Of a stretch of 64,000 nt of DNA, positions 17,978-27,410 are shown in pieces (positions within the stretch are counted from its first letter, which is position 1; each line of letters opens with the position of its first letter). Source of the stretch: Shewanella donghaensis. GTDB lineage: Bacteria; Pseudomonadota; Gammaproteobacteria; Enterobacterales; Shewanellaceae. A program made the translations under genes and the position numbers. The notes beneath the pieces were generated by a model. The model was not told the origin of the DNA, made no database searches, and was given only the letters and a program-made list of their open reading frames with translations. Location: positions 4,154,001 to 4,218,000 of the forward strand of contig NZ_CP041783.1 in NCBI RefSeq assembly GCF_007567505.1, written 5' to 3'.

Positions 17978-19501
17978 TCATTTCAAATCTGGAATGATGG
18001 CTGGGATCCCCGGTAACAAGCCAACTAATGCCATCACGCCAGTTAATACCACAAACATAATGCTCGGTAGGATCCAGCGATTCATCTTAGTCAATTTTGC
18101 GCTACGGTCTTTACAACCAACCAATCCCAGATTATCGAGTAACATGGTCAGAGCCCAGCCAAAAGCGGGGTTTACCAGCACAGATGAGAACACCACTATC
18201 GCCGCTGATTGGGTTGTTTTACCTTCTCGGGTCATTTCCATGCCCGCTTCAAGTAACGGTATAAACACCCCCACAACTAATGCCACACACATTACAGGTT
18301 CCCATATGGCTAAATCCATTGGGTAACCCCATAACGCGGCGATAATACAAAACAGTGCCGTGACTAACGCGCCTGCAGGAATAGGGCGTTTAGCGATAGC
18401 AGCAGGGACGATATAAGTTCCCCAAGATGAGGTGAAGTTAGCGCCCCCAAGCAATGATCCAAAGGTTTGGCGGATTGAAGCACTGGTCATTGTGTCATCA
18501 ATGTTCATTTGTACTTTTTCAGTGCGCTCAGGATAATTTATTTTTTGAAATACTTGGTGCCCTAAAAAGTCTGGTGACCACATAGCAACGGCTAACACTG
18601 CGAAAGGTAACACCACCACAAAGCTTTCTAATGTCGGTAAACCTAACATCCAACCAGTATTGTCACCCCACCAATACATTGGGTTCATGTTCGGTAAACC
18701 TGGTGCTGTATGAAACTCAAAAGGTGCGCCCATGGCAAAAGCTATCGTGCCGCCGAGTAAGCAACTTAAGGGTATTGCTAACCAACGTTTACGCCAATGT
18801 TCAAGCAATGCATATAAAATGATCGTACAAAAAATGACGACAAAGGCAATGTGCGCCATGCCGATATCGTTGGCCCATTTGAACAACTTATCAACCTGTG
18901 ACGCGGTGCCGACAAAACCAAGGTACAGCAGTAGTCCGCCGCAAACACCTTTGCTGGTTAGGTTTGCCAGCATGCTACCGCCTTTGCTTATCGCTAAGAT
19001 AAGCCCTAGCGCACCGATGAGTAGCCCAAAAGCCATTGGGTGACCACCTGCAGCAACCACAATAGGAATAATTGGAATGAGTGGGCCATGGGTGCCCGCT
19101 AAGTTCGCTGTAGGTAATAAAAAACCAGAAAAAATAATAATGAAGAATGAAGCAATGATTAATTCATATCTGACATTTTCTAATATAAAGCTCTCATCAA
19201 GTCCTAGGGATGTGGCAAAGGTGGTGGCAATTGCGCCGACCATCACCACTTTACCGATTGTGGCAGCCATGGCTGGAATCGAGTCTTCTAGTTCAAAGCG
19301 ATAATCTTTAAAAGGAAGATTAGGACGCCAGCGTTTGGGGTCCATTATTTGTAATTCGTGTTCTAAATATTCATCGCGGCTATTAAACGCTGAACGGGGT
19401 TTATGTTGTTGCTGGTAGTTCAGTGCGTCTTCGTTTGTTTGGGTTTTATTATTTTGAGGTTCACTTTTTTGATCAAGTAAGGATTCAGAATTACTGCTCA
19501 T
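17978..19501 (-). CDS. DUF3360 family putative permease
   Basis: About 507 residues, 12 or so membrane segments, resembling the SulP/xanthine-uracil permease fold. The N-terminal 70 residues are polar and Gln/Asn-rich, then RFELEDSIPAMAATIGKVVM leads into the first helix. Other notable parts are NLAGTHGPLIPIIPIVVAAGG and FGSLLGGANFTSSWGTYIVP. The start is taken as ATG 19501 with TAGGAATAAT before it; a GTG at 19519 is in frame but lies on the ribosome site. The substrate is unknown. Single gene, convergent with the MetF-like gene. Confidence 0.8.
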   Translation of the reverse strand: MSSNSESLLDQKSEPQNNKTQTNEDALNYQQQHKPRSAFNSRDEYLEHELQIMDPKRWRPNLPFKDYRFELEDSIPAMAATIGKVVMVGAIATTFATSLGLDESFILENVRYELIIASFFIIIFSGFLLPTANLAGTHGPLIPIIPIVVAAGGHPMAFGLLIGALGLILAISKGGSMLANLTSKGVCGGLLLYLGFVGTASQVDKLFKWANDIGMAHIAFVVIFCTIILYALLEHWRKRWLAIPLSCLLGGTIAFAMGAPFEFHTAPGLPNMNPMYWWGDNTGWMLGLPTLESFVVVLPFAVLAVAMWSPDFLGHQVFQKINYPERTEKVQMNIDDTMTSASIRQTFGSLLGGANFTSSWGTYIVPAAIAKRPIPAGALVTALFCIIAALWGYPMDLAIWEPVMCVALVVGVFIPLLEAGMEMTREGKTTQSAAIVVFSSVLVNPAFGWALTMLLDNLGLVGCKDRSAKLTKMNRWILPSIMFVVLTGVMALVGLLPGIPAIIPDLK

Positions 19502-19519
19502 ATTATTCCTATTACACAC

Positions 19520-19978
19520 TCACTAAAAAGTGCTACTTCGTATAAATTAGAAATACCTTATCTGAACGCGGTAGGCATAGCGATCAATAAACCGCGTTTA
19601 AGTCTCAGACATTAGTCGTAGGTAAATAAAAATTTACAGGCATAAAATCAATGATTTGCACATGAGGATTGAATTGTAGTAAATCAATTTTAAGCATTTC
19701 AGGGCAGAGCAATTGTTATTCTGACTTTTAAAATAAGAGTTAAAATAAGCGGAGCTGAATAAAGCATATTCGGTAGCTTTGAATGGTGGTTATTTATTCT
19801 TGTCCTCGTACAATGTGTTGCCTGTTCTACTCTATTTTATGACGTTTATTATGCTAGGTGGCGTTTTCTAGGTTAGGCCACCCTCTGTATTTATCTTCAA
19901 AAGCATGAGTACACATCGCTAGCTATTTAATGAGGTTTTGATTAGTATTTCAGCATTAATCGATAATGGGATAAGCCA
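19520..19978. other. Divergent intergenic region
   Basis: About 460 bases between the DUF3360 gene and the CBS gene. AT-rich; no gene, repeat or clear operator was recognised. Confidence 0.4.
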
Positions 19979-20410
19979 ATGAAAGTATGCGATATCATGA
20001 CTCACAAACCTGTTTGCATTAGTGATGAAGCAAGTCTTAAAGATGCTCATCAACTGATGCAAAGTCGTAATGTTCGTCATCTGCCAGTGATTTCAGAAAC
20101 GAATGGGCAGTTCATTGGAATGTTGACCCACAAAAAGATGATTGCCAGCGTATTAAGTATGCTCAATAAATATGGCAAAGGCGCATTAGATAGAAAAGAG
20201 CGTTATACCCCGATTGCTGAAGTTATGGAAACTCAGGAGCAAAAGTTAGGTTTAGATGAGCCGTTAACGATTGTGGTGCAATATTTTATCGATAACAAAC
20301 TTGGCTGTCTGCCTGTGGTTGATGATCAAAACAAAGTGATTGGTATTGTGACATCATCAGATTTTGTCAAACTGTGTCAACGATTATTACTGACACAAAA
20401 ATCGCTTTAA
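19979..20410 (+). CDS. CBS-pair domain protein
   Basis: 143 residues made of two CBS domains (about 1-60 and 75-135): MKVCDIMTHKPVCISDEAS with SRNVRHLPVIS, then VMETQEQKLGLDEP with NKLGCLPVVDDQNKVIGIVTSSDFV. Such stand-alone pairs usually bind adenosine nucleotides and regulate a partner protein. No partner is indicated, since the gene stands alone between the divergent permease and the convergent diguanylate cyclase. Confidence 0.9.
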   Translation: MKVCDIMTHKPVCISDEASLKDAHQLMQSRNVRHLPVISETNGQFIGMLTHKKMIASVLSMLNKYGKGALDRKERYTPIAEVMETQEQKLGLDEPLTIVVQYFIDNKLGCLPVVDDQNKVIGIVTSSDFVKLCQRLLLTQKSL

Positions 20411-20540
20411 ACGTTATTTGCCTGACTTTACAGTTTTTACCTCGTTATTAGCATATGAATAAATTATTCTAGCGGCCTCGATATGGGCTTAAAGTTGACA
20501 GTTTGATGATTTATATCATCTCCATATAGTTGTCTATTTT

Positions 20541-21656
20541 TTACTGATAACGGCATGCACAGACTTTATTTTTACCTGTTCTCTTGGCTGTATATAATGC
20601 CTCATCGGCCATTTCTAACAGTTTTCTTGGGGCTTCTTTAACTTCAGTCAATGCCGCAGCACCAAGGCTAATAGTGACAAAAAATGAAAATTGATTGGTG
20701 TTAAAAGGGGTTGCTGAAATTTCATTGCGAAGGCGCTCCCCAACAATAAGTGCGGTATTGATGTTGGTCTGAGGTAAAAAAACGACAAACTCCTCACCAC
20801 CAAATCTGCCGAAAATATCAAATTCCCGCAGGACATTTCGGCATCGGCTGGCGATTTCTGATAATACTTGGTCGCCAATAGCATGGCCGTAAGTATCATT
20901 AATGCTTTTGAAGTTATCCACATCAACCATAATGACCGAGTATTCATGACCATGATTAATCGCATTGTCGACATCATTATCGCCCAGTTCTAACACCTTT
21001 CGACGATTATAGACTTGGGTTAATCCATCAATCTCTGCATTTATTTTAAGCTCTTCAAGTGCGCTGAATTCACGACGGCGAATGGTTGAAAATTGCAAAT
21101 AAACATAAGCGCCGAAACAATTTACCACCATTAGAAATAATACCGAGGTGTAGATATATTCAACGGATGCATAGCCTAATAAAGCCGTGGTGATGACAAA
21201 TGCACCAGAACCCGTCAAACATACCGCTAAAATGCTGATAAAGCGTGGTGGAAAACTGAGGTAAAAGAGCAGCACAAGGAGGGAGACACCTGGAATACCG
21301 CCATACTCAATTAAATCACCTTTAATTACCAACTCTGCTGATTCACCCAGTAATAATAGCAACAACAAGTTGCATAGAACGAGGTTCAGAATTGGTGTGT
21401 ATTGCTTTAGTTTTATGCCACAAATACACACGACAAAACTCATTAACAATACTGACAATCTCATCAGCACTATGAGGTGAAACATGGGCGGTGAGGTGAT
21501 AATCATGTAATCGCCAACGACAGCTAAAAAGTAGATTAAACCGCCTACAAAACTGGTAAATACCATTCTGTTACGGAGCTTATCCCACTCATCTTTTCGA
21601 AAAGCAGTTTCTATCACTGGATTGATAAACTCACCAGTTAGGCCAATCTTATTCAT
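20541..21656 (-). CDS. Membrane-bound diguanylate cyclase
   Basis: 371 residues. The N-terminal half (about 30-190) has six predicted membrane helices with short loops. The C-terminal GGDEF domain (about 205-370) has VDVDNFKSINDTYGHAIGD, an RFGGEEF active-site motif, and an RxxD inhibitory site (REFD) five residues before it, so it should make c-di-GMP from GTP with product feedback. No sensory domain other than the membrane part is visible. Convergent with the CBS gene. Confidence 0.93.
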   Translation of the reverse strand: MNKIGLTGEFINPVIETAFRKDEWDKLRNRMVFTSFVGGLIYFLAVVGDYMIITSPPMFHLIVLMRLSVLLMSFVVCICGIKLKQYTPILNLVLCNLLLLLLLGESAELVIKGDLIEYGGIPGVSLLVLLFYLSFPPRFISILAVCLTGSGAFVITTALLGYASVEYIYTSVLFLMVVNCFGAYVYLQFSTIRRREFSALEELKINAEIDGLTQVYNRRKVLELGDNDVDNAINHGHEYSVIMVDVDNFKSINDTYGHAIGDQVLSEIASRCRNVLREFDIFGRFGGEEFVVFLPQTNINTALIVGERLRNEISATPFNTNQFSFFVTISLGAAALTEVKEAPRKLLEMADEALYTAKRTGKNKVCACRYQ

Positions 21657-22147
21657 TTAACAACACCTATAATAACGGTTCTAACATAAAAGAAGATAAG
21701 CAAGACTCTCAAGGCATTGGAATGACGAGATAAAAACAAAGCAAGCAGCAGTCTAAAATAAATAGATTAACGCGATATTTACTTTAGTTGTTATGAACAA
21801 CTCCAACAATTTCTTAATTTGTGATCTAATCTTAAATTTTATATATATTATTGATTTTTAATGAGTAATATTATTTTGTTTAGATTTGTTTTGTGAAAAA
21901 TGAAATATAATTATCTTAAGAAAATTATGATAAGACGCTATCATCATGGCTTTTAGACATGCCTTATTTTTAAATTAAACTCTGTCTCGTTTTCCATTTA
22001 GTCCTCGATTCTTCTCTCCATTTAGATCTTAATTTAGTTCTCAATTTTTGTTTGACTGGAATATGAATATTCCGTCCTTATGCCTGGTTATAGGGATCAG
22101 GTTTTTACATTAGTGAGACGAGGAAGTGGTTATTAATAAATCAAATT
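21657..22147. other. AT-rich intergenic region
   Basis: About 490 bases. A perfect 7-bp inverted repeat AGTTGTT-ATG-AACAACT lies at 21786-21802, upstream of the cyclase gene; it differs from the MarR-type palindrome described below. No gene was recognised. Confidence 0.45.
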
Positions 22148-22193
22148 AGTTGACATTATCAATTAATTTGGTTTATAGTTGATTTTATCAACT
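22148..22193. promoter_or_regulatory. Tandem MarR-type operators and promoter of the DUF2798 operon
   Basis: Two palindromic sites, AGTTGACATTATCAATT (22148-22164) and AGTTGATTTTATCAACT (22177-22193), 29 bases apart. A consensus -35 TTGACA (22150-22155) lies in the first and a TATAGT -10 (22174-22179, spacing 18; or TTATAG, spacing 17) runs into the second. The same layout is found in front of the siderophore-interacting protein gene at 59781-59825 next to a MarR gene. Confidence 0.75.
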
Positions 22194-22225
22194 AAATTAA
22201 TGCATTTAATGTATGGATAATCACT

Positions 22226-22801
22226 ATGAATATACAGGCTGGCATGCCCACTTCTAGCGCTATAAATACAGGCCTAGCCAATGCAAACTCCCAAAAAACA
22301 CCATCTTCAACTGCCATTTCTGATATTGAACTCACTACAGATTCACTGGTAAAGAAAACACCTGTAATTTACAAAGTTTTGCTAGTGCTGGCGATGATGA
22401 CATTAATGGGAGGCTCTTTAACGGGGGTAATGACATTCGCTAATGTCGGTTATAGCGACACTTTTTTCTCTGATTGGTTAAGTTCATTTTTAATCGCTGC
22501 TGTGACCGTTATGCCTGCTGGTGTCATCGTCATGACATTACTCACTAAGTTGATACAAACACTGTTCCCTAACGTGAGTGACAAAATTGGCAATCTTGTG
22601 GTTGGGCTTTCTATGGCTGTGGTGATGGAGTCTGCTATGGCGCTCACAACCACATTGAATAATGTTGGTTTTGATAATGTTTTGATGTTCTTAACCGTAT
22701 GGTTGGAGAGCTTTTTAACTGCATTGCCGATGGCATTAATCCTGATTGTTATTATTTCTATGACAATAAAACCTAGAATTGAACGCTTCTTAAAAAGTTA
22801 A
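22226..22801 (+). CDS. DUF2798 membrane protein (double domain)
   Basis: 191 residues. A polar N-terminus of about 45 residues precedes four membrane segments arranged as two DUF2798 units: ALVKK-type entry then KVLLVLAMMTLMGGSLTGVM and FFSDWLSSFLIAAVTVMPAG, then VVGLSMAVVMESAMALTTTL and WLESFLTALPMALILIVIIS ending TIKPRIERFL. Function is unknown. Leads an operon with the DUF3861 gene and lies behind paired MarR-type operators, so its expression is probably inducible together with the distant SIP gene. Confidence 0.8.
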   Translation: MNIQAGMPTSSAINTGLANANSQKTPSSTAISDIELTTDSLVKKTPVIYKVLLVLAMMTLMGGSLTGVMTFANVGYSDTFFSDWLSSFLIAAVTVMPAGVIVMTLLTKLIQTLFPNVSDKIGNLVVGLSMAVVMESAMALTTTLNNVGFDNVLMFLTVWLESFLTALPMALILIVIISMTIKPRIERFLKS

Positions 22802-22858
22802 TTGAGCGACTTAATTATTCCACTCTAAACATAAATATATACATACAAGGTACTTCCT

Positions 22859-23173
22859 ATGATCCCTAAAATCAGAAAAGACAAAAGCTATCGCATCACG
22901 ATTGAAGAAGTGAATGTCGATCAAGAAACGGCTAGGACGCTAGAGTTTGATTATCAAGACAGGGAAGATCTATTTGATGTTGTAGAAAAGCTTAAACAAG
23001 GTAGTGGTTTGGAAGAATCGATTGCAACCAAAGTCGGGGTAGCACTGCGCTTGTTAGGTCCGGTGATGATGCAAAATCGCAAACATTCTTTATTTGCTGA
23101 CTTTATGCCACACTTTAAACACTTCATGCAGCATCTTAAAGGTACTGTAAAAAGTACAGTAAAAGTGCAATAA
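22859..23173 (+). CDS. DUF3861 domain protein
   Basis: 104-residue soluble protein. The segment SYRITIEEVNVDQETARTLE and the following acidic stretch fit DUF3861. The C-terminus is basic and Phe/His-rich. It lies 57 bases after the DUF2798 gene with an AAGG ribosome site, so it is most likely cotranscribed. Function is unknown. Confidence 0.8.
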   Translation: MIPKIRKDKSYRITIEEVNVDQETARTLEFDYQDREDLFDVVEKLKQGSGLEESIATKVGVALRLLGPVMMQNRKHSLFADFMPHFKHFMQHLKGTVKSTVKVQ

Positions 23174-23354
23174 CAGTATTGCGATAAGCTTATTCAATTA
23201 GCTCAGCCAATTGTCTTAGCAAATTCTATTAGGAAGTAACTTCAAAAGATTTGGACAGGCACGTTTTGAGCCTTCTAATAAACATCGACTGATTAACTCA
23301 CTCCTTTTAGTTTACTCTTTAACTTAGATCGTCATCTATGTGTCAGGTAATAAA

Positions 23355-23379
23355 AAGCCAAACTATGGCAGTTTGGCTT
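23355..23379 (-). terminator. Terminator of the chemoreceptor gene
   Basis: AAGCCAAACT-ATGGC-AGTTTGGCTT, a 10-bp perfect stem followed on the minus strand by TTTTTA. Lies 46 bases beyond the stop of the minus-strand chemoreceptor gene. Confidence 0.85.
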
Positions 23380-23424
23380 ATGGCTTTATTGCGATGGATA
23401 TTGTTAACGCTTATAGCGCTGAAA

Positions 23425-25335
23425 TTATTTAAGCTTAAAACGTCCCACTAAACCATCTAAGTCGTTTGCCATCGATTTGAGCGAATCACTTGAGCTTTCG
23501 ATACTGGCAGAGGCTTGTGCACTGCTTTCACTGCTGTCTCCAATACTCACCACGTGTTGGTTGATCTCGTTGATCACCGCTGACTGCTCTTCAGTTGCAG
23601 TCGCAATCTGGATATTGAGTTCAGAAATATGGTGAACATTTTCAACGATTTCTTCAAGGGCTTGATGAGTTCGTTCAGATGCTACAACGCCTAATTCAGC
23701 ATGTTCGCGACCTTCTTTAACAGAAGATACCGCATCTTTAGCCCCGTTTTGAAGCTCTGATATCATCGTATGGATGACATCAGTGGATTCATTGGTACGT
23801 TGGGCTAGATTACGAACCTCGTCAGCTACTACAGCAAAGCCACGGCCTTGCTCACCCGCTCGCGCGGCTTCAATTGCTGCGTTTAATGCCAATAAGTTGG
23901 TTTGCTCTGAGATACCACGGATCACATCTAACACGCTGGATATAGAGTCACTCTTTTCAGCCAATATAACGATGTTAGCTGATACACCTTCCATATTAGA
24001 GGCCATTTCTTTAATGGTGGTGTTTGATTCTGCGACCACAATTTGTGCTCGCTGCGCCTTTTGTGTTGCTTCGGTGGTCGCATTCGCAGCAACCGATGCG
24101 CTGTTAGCTATCTCTGCAATGGTGCTGCCCATTTCATTGATGGCAACTGACACTTGGTGTGCACCATCACGCTGGGTATCCGCTGAATCTTTAGAATGTT
24201 GTGCATCGGTGTAAACTTGCTTTGATGCCGCATTGACATCATTTGAGGTCAATGCGAGCTGCTGCACAACAGAATGTAATTTTCCGATAAAGGCATTAAA
24301 ACCTTGGGCTAATCGGCGCATTTCTTCGTTGCCATTCTCGCTGATGCGTTGGGTTAAATCACCTTCGCCTTCACCAAGCTCTTTAAAAGTATCAGCCAAT
24401 TGGTTTATGGGTCTGACTAAACTATTACCTAGGTAAATACTAATCAGTAGAAAGAGTCCAGCGATGACGATAAAGGTCATTAAGATGTTGTTGCGTGAGG
24501 TATTTAGACCTGCATATAGCTCTTGCGTTGGTACCTGTGCAATGACATACCAACCCAGACTTGGAATATAACTTGATGCAACGAGTTGCTCATCGACCGT
24601 TGTAAATGCATAGTCATTTTTATTTAGCAGTTGTTGGCTATTAATAGAAGGGTATATGTCAGCAAGGTTTTTTTCTTCTTTATAACCTATGCTGTTGTGA
24701 ACCTTGATAACACCGTTACCATCCACAAGATAAACAAAGCCAGTTTGTTCAATCTGGAAGCTGTTGAGGTAAGCGACCATAGCATCATAAGGTTTCGATA
24801 CTCCAGCCATTCCCAATCCATTGGTTTGTTTATAATTTATAATAATATCGGTGCCACCAGTACTATCATGATAGATACTAATTGATTGTTTTTCATCGCT
24901 GTCTTTAAAGCGAAAGAACCACTTATCGTGACCAGGGTCCATTACCCGTAAAAAACCATTTTGATTCCAATATTTATGGGTGTTTTTATCGGCAAAAGAG
25001 ACGTTCCTAAAACCATTATCACGCGCAGTTTGCGCTAAATATTGAAGTAAATACTCTTCACCTTCGGCGCTTTCGCCTTGCTCAATCCATAATTCGATCA
25101 TGCTGTTATTAGCAACAGATTGCGTAATCACTTTCATCTGGTTGATTTCGCCATCAATAGCATTACGGATGCGTTGTACTAGGTTAGGCATATCCGACTG
25201 TTCTATGCGTGCTGATAGCAATTGTTTGGCACTCGTTTGCCCTACAAATGCGACAACACCAGACGACACTATAACCGCCAAAAGTATTGCAGTTATTAAC
25301 TTATTACGAATTGATAAGTTAGACAAAAAATTCAT
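23425..25335 (-). CDS. Methyl-accepting chemotaxis protein, dCache type
   Basis: 636 residues: N-terminal membrane helix (about 12-32), a periplasmic sensor of about 240 residues with the cache segment TGFVYLVDGNGVIKVHNSIG, a second membrane helix (about 280-300), HAMP (PINQLADTFKELGEGEGDLT), and the signalling domain with the conserved hairpin EQTNLLALNAAIEAARAGEQ and GRGFAVVADEVRNLA. It should bind a small solute in the periplasm and signal to CheA/CheW. No C-terminal NWETF-like tail for CheR is present. Its neighbour is the porin-cytochrome-flavoprotein group, so the ligand may be the same compound, but this is only contextual. Confidence 0.93.
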   Translation of the reverse strand: MNFLSNLSIRNKLITAILLAVIVSSGVVAFVGQTSAKQLLSARIEQSDMPNLVQRIRNAIDGEINQMKVITQSVANNSMIELWIEQGESAEGEEYLLQYLAQTARDNGFRNVSFADKNTHKYWNQNGFLRVMDPGHDKWFFRFKDSDEKQSISIYHDSTGGTDIIINYKQTNGLGMAGVSKPYDAMVAYLNSFQIEQTGFVYLVDGNGVIKVHNSIGYKEEKNLADIYPSINSQQLLNKNDYAFTTVDEQLVASSYIPSLGWYVIAQVPTQELYAGLNTSRNNILMTFIVIAGLFLLISIYLGNSLVRPINQLADTFKELGEGEGDLTQRISENGNEEMRRLAQGFNAFIGKLHSVVQQLALTSNDVNAASKQVYTDAQHSKDSADTQRDGAHQVSVAINEMGSTIAEIANSASVAANATTEATQKAQRAQIVVAESNTTIKEMASNMEGVSANIVILAEKSDSISSVLDVIRGISEQTNLLALNAAIEAARAGEQGRGFAVVADEVRNLAQRTNESTDVIHTMISELQNGAKDAVSSVKEGREHAELGVVASERTHQALEEIVENVHHISELNIQIATATEEQSAVINEINQHVVSIGDSSESSAQASASIESSSDSLKSMANDLDGLVGRFKLK

Positions 25336-25568
25336 GAATACAGCTCCTACACATCTATTTTCTAGGCTGTGTGTTTGTTGGTTTGGTTGGTTCCAAATCT
25401 AAGGCATCAACTATAACGGCTTCTGGACTGTAAACATTAGGCATTTTTATACTAAAGCGTGATATTTATCACCAGGAAGGAATGTGTATCTGTCTGATAG
25501 AACAAAAAACAACTCATCGTCGTTAGTTGATTTTGCTCTACACTCGAAGATGGATGCAGATAAAAAAA

Positions 25569-25594
25569 GACCAGTTGGAAGACCCAACTGGCTT
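25569..25594 (-). terminator. Terminator of the porin operon
   Basis: CCAGTTGG (25571-25578) pairs with CCAACTGG (25584-25591); on the minus strand the stem is followed by TCTTTTTTT. Located 63 bases after the porin stop codon. Confidence 0.85.
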
Positions 25595-25656
25595 AATCAA
25601 AGATAGTAAATTTTAAAGGGTAGTACAGTGATGAAATTGAAACGTAAATTTCGAAC

Positions 25657-26910
25657 TTAGATCTCGAATTTGTAGTAGACGTAAAAACGCGTGTCAGCTA
25701 AATCATCACCAGTTGCATAATTAACAATGGCATGACGAGCGCGTACACTTAATCCTTCTACGTATTCAGCAAGGTCATAACGAACTGATATATCGGTTTC
25801 GTCAATGTCCTGGCTTGAATCACCATCGATTTCATAGCTTGCGTAGTTTAGGTAAGCACTTACACCATTGAGTGCTGAACTCGGCGCAAAGCGATAAGCG
25901 AGTTGTGCACCGTATGCATCTTCATTTGCACGTGATGACTGTACAACTTGTTGAATAATGACTTTCTCATCACCAAATGGCGCGATGATATTACCTTCAC
26001 CTGTGGTGACATATTTCACTGTGGCATCAAACCCTTGCCATTTCATACCAAGATGGAAACCGGCTTGATAGGTATCAAATTGTGCAGTGCTGCTATCTAG
26101 ATTACCAATAGAGTCTTGTTTCAAGTAAGACGGCTTAAAGTACCAATTGGCAGCGCCCATATCACCACTAAGATTTAACTTGAAATGAGTCTGATTGTAG
26201 ACATCTTCCATGGTGTAGTGCCATAGACCTGCTTTTGCTTTTACAGCTTCAAACGGTAAAGTGTAATCAAAACCCAGCGCTAGAATTGGGTTGTCTTCAA
26301 CGTCAACGATTACACCACTTCGGGCTAATTCACCTTGAATACCATCAGCAACACTGGCGAACGATTCATTTGTCCAACCCATATAATCAGTTATGTACAG
26401 GGCTGAAATAGCCAAGTTATCGACAGATTTATTGACTATGCTGGTGCCACGATACGTGAATGGGATCGCACGTAACGGAAACGGATTCATCATAGGAGTG
26501 CGTAACTCTTGTGCACCTACGGTAATTTTTGTGTCGTACCAGTTGCCCGTCACAAAATATTCTTGAAGACGGTTAATTGTTTCACGTTCGTTCATCGAAC
26601 CTGGCGCACCACCGCCGACTAAGCCATATATACCTTCGCTGTTAGCATCCCAAATAGGGTTAGCTGAAGCAAAGGAAGTACCAAAGCTTATGCCGTTAGC
26701 TTCACCTGAACGTAAGTAAAACAAACCGCCAAATGAGGTATCGCGTCTATCGGTGGTATCACCATCGAAATCACGTTGGAAATCGAACATTTGAAATTGA
26801 CCTTTCACGGTCGCATCGTTAAACAAGTTGGCGATAGGGTCTGCTGCAAAGGCTGGGCTAGCAGCTAAACATGCAGCAACTAATGGTAATAATTTTGTAT
26901 TCATCTTCAT
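25657..26910 (-). CDS. OprD-like outer-membrane porin
   Basis: About 417 residues. Signal peptide KLLPLVAACLAASPAFAA is cleaved near residue 23. The rest has alternating beta-strand character and ends in an aromatic strand (YVYYKFEI). The phrase VGAQELRTPMMNPFPLRAIP resembles the OprD family, whose members let carboxylates and other small anions through the outer membrane. Start is taken at ATG 26910, eight bases after AGGA; an ATG at 26919 overlaps that site. It follows the tetraheme cytochrome gene on the same strand and ends at a terminator, so it is the last gene of a three-gene unit that probably brings in the substrate of the flavoprotein. Confidence 0.8.
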   Translation of the reverse strand: MKMNTKLLPLVAACLAASPAFAADPIANLFNDATVKGQFQMFDFQRDFDGDTTDRRDTSFGGLFYLRSGEANGISFGTSFASANPIWDANSEGIYGLVGGGAPGSMNERETINRLQEYFVTGNWYDTKITVGAQELRTPMMNPFPLRAIPFTYRGTSIVNKSVDNLAISALYITDYMGWTNESFASVADGIQGELARSGVIVDVEDNPILALGFDYTLPFEAVKAKAGLWHYTMEDVYNQTHFKLNLSGDMGAANWYFKPSYLKQDSIGNLDSSTAQFDTYQAGFHLGMKWQGFDATVKYVTTGEGNIIAPFGDEKVIIQQVVQSSRANEDAYGAQLAYRFAPSSALNGVSAYLNYASYEIDGDSSQDIDETDISVRYDLAEYVEGLSVRARHAIVNYATGDDLADTRFYVYYKFEI

Positions 26911-26973
26911 TGTTCTCATCCTAGTTATTGTTAACTTTTTGGGTCGAGATATTAAGTTGTTGAAGTGGTTTGC

Positions 26974-27330
26974 TTAAGGCACGACAAAGTCAAAACGGAC
27001 GTGACATCCACTACAGTAGTTTTCTGATTTTTGATGTACTTTATGACAATTCGCACAATCAGTTTCAGTGCCGAAGTGACGATTTTTATGTGGATTTGTA
27101 GGTTTAACATCCTTTGTTTTAGCTGCTAATTTTTTGGTGTTATGACATTTAATACATTTAGTCATCGTCACAGCTTCACGGATTTGTGCTTTACCGTGGC
27201 AACTTGCACATTTAAGCCCTTCTGCTGCATGAGTTTGGTCCAATAAGGTGCTAGATTTAGCCATTGCGCCGCTTGCGAAAACGCTCAATGCAAGACAAAG
27301 CATGATGTTGCGCAGAGATAATTTCTTCAT
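26974..27330 (-). CDS. Periplasmic tetraheme cytochrome c
   Basis: 118 residues. Signal peptide ends AMA at about residue 24. Four CXXCH haem sites are visible: CASCH, CIKCH, CANCH and CSGCH, plus extra His residues for bis-His ligation. Size and layout resemble the cytochrome domain that is fused to the flavin domain in FccA-type flavocytochromes; here it is a separate protein encoded next to the flavoprotein. It should pass electrons from the quinol side (CymA-like) to the flavoprotein. Confidence 0.93.
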   Translation of the reverse strand: MKKLSLRNIMLCLALSVFASGAMAKSSTLLDQTHAAEGLKCASCHGKAQIREAVTMTKCIKCHNTKKLAAKTKDVKPTNPHKNRHFGTETDCANCHKVHQKSENYCSGCHVRFDFVVP

Positions 27331-27366
27331 TGTTTTATTCCATATTTTTCATGATTTATTTCATAA

Positions 27367-27389
27367 GGTTGCCTGACTTTAAGGCAACC
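27367..27389 (-). promoter_or_regulatory. Intercistronic hairpin between flavoprotein and cytochrome genes
   Basis: GGTTGCCT (27367-27374) pairs with AGGCAACC (27382-27389). On the minus strand it is not followed by a T run, so it is more likely a stem that adjusts relative expression or stability of the two parts of the transcript than a full terminator. Confidence 0.55.
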
Positions 27390-27410
27390 ATTTTTGGTTG
27401 ACCTTGTGTC

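Noticed and set aside
21786..21802. AGTTGTT-ATG-AACAACT palindrome considered as a fourth MarR site
   Set aside because: The core differs (TGTT/AACA instead of TGA/TCA) and it has no paired site or overlapping promoter elements.
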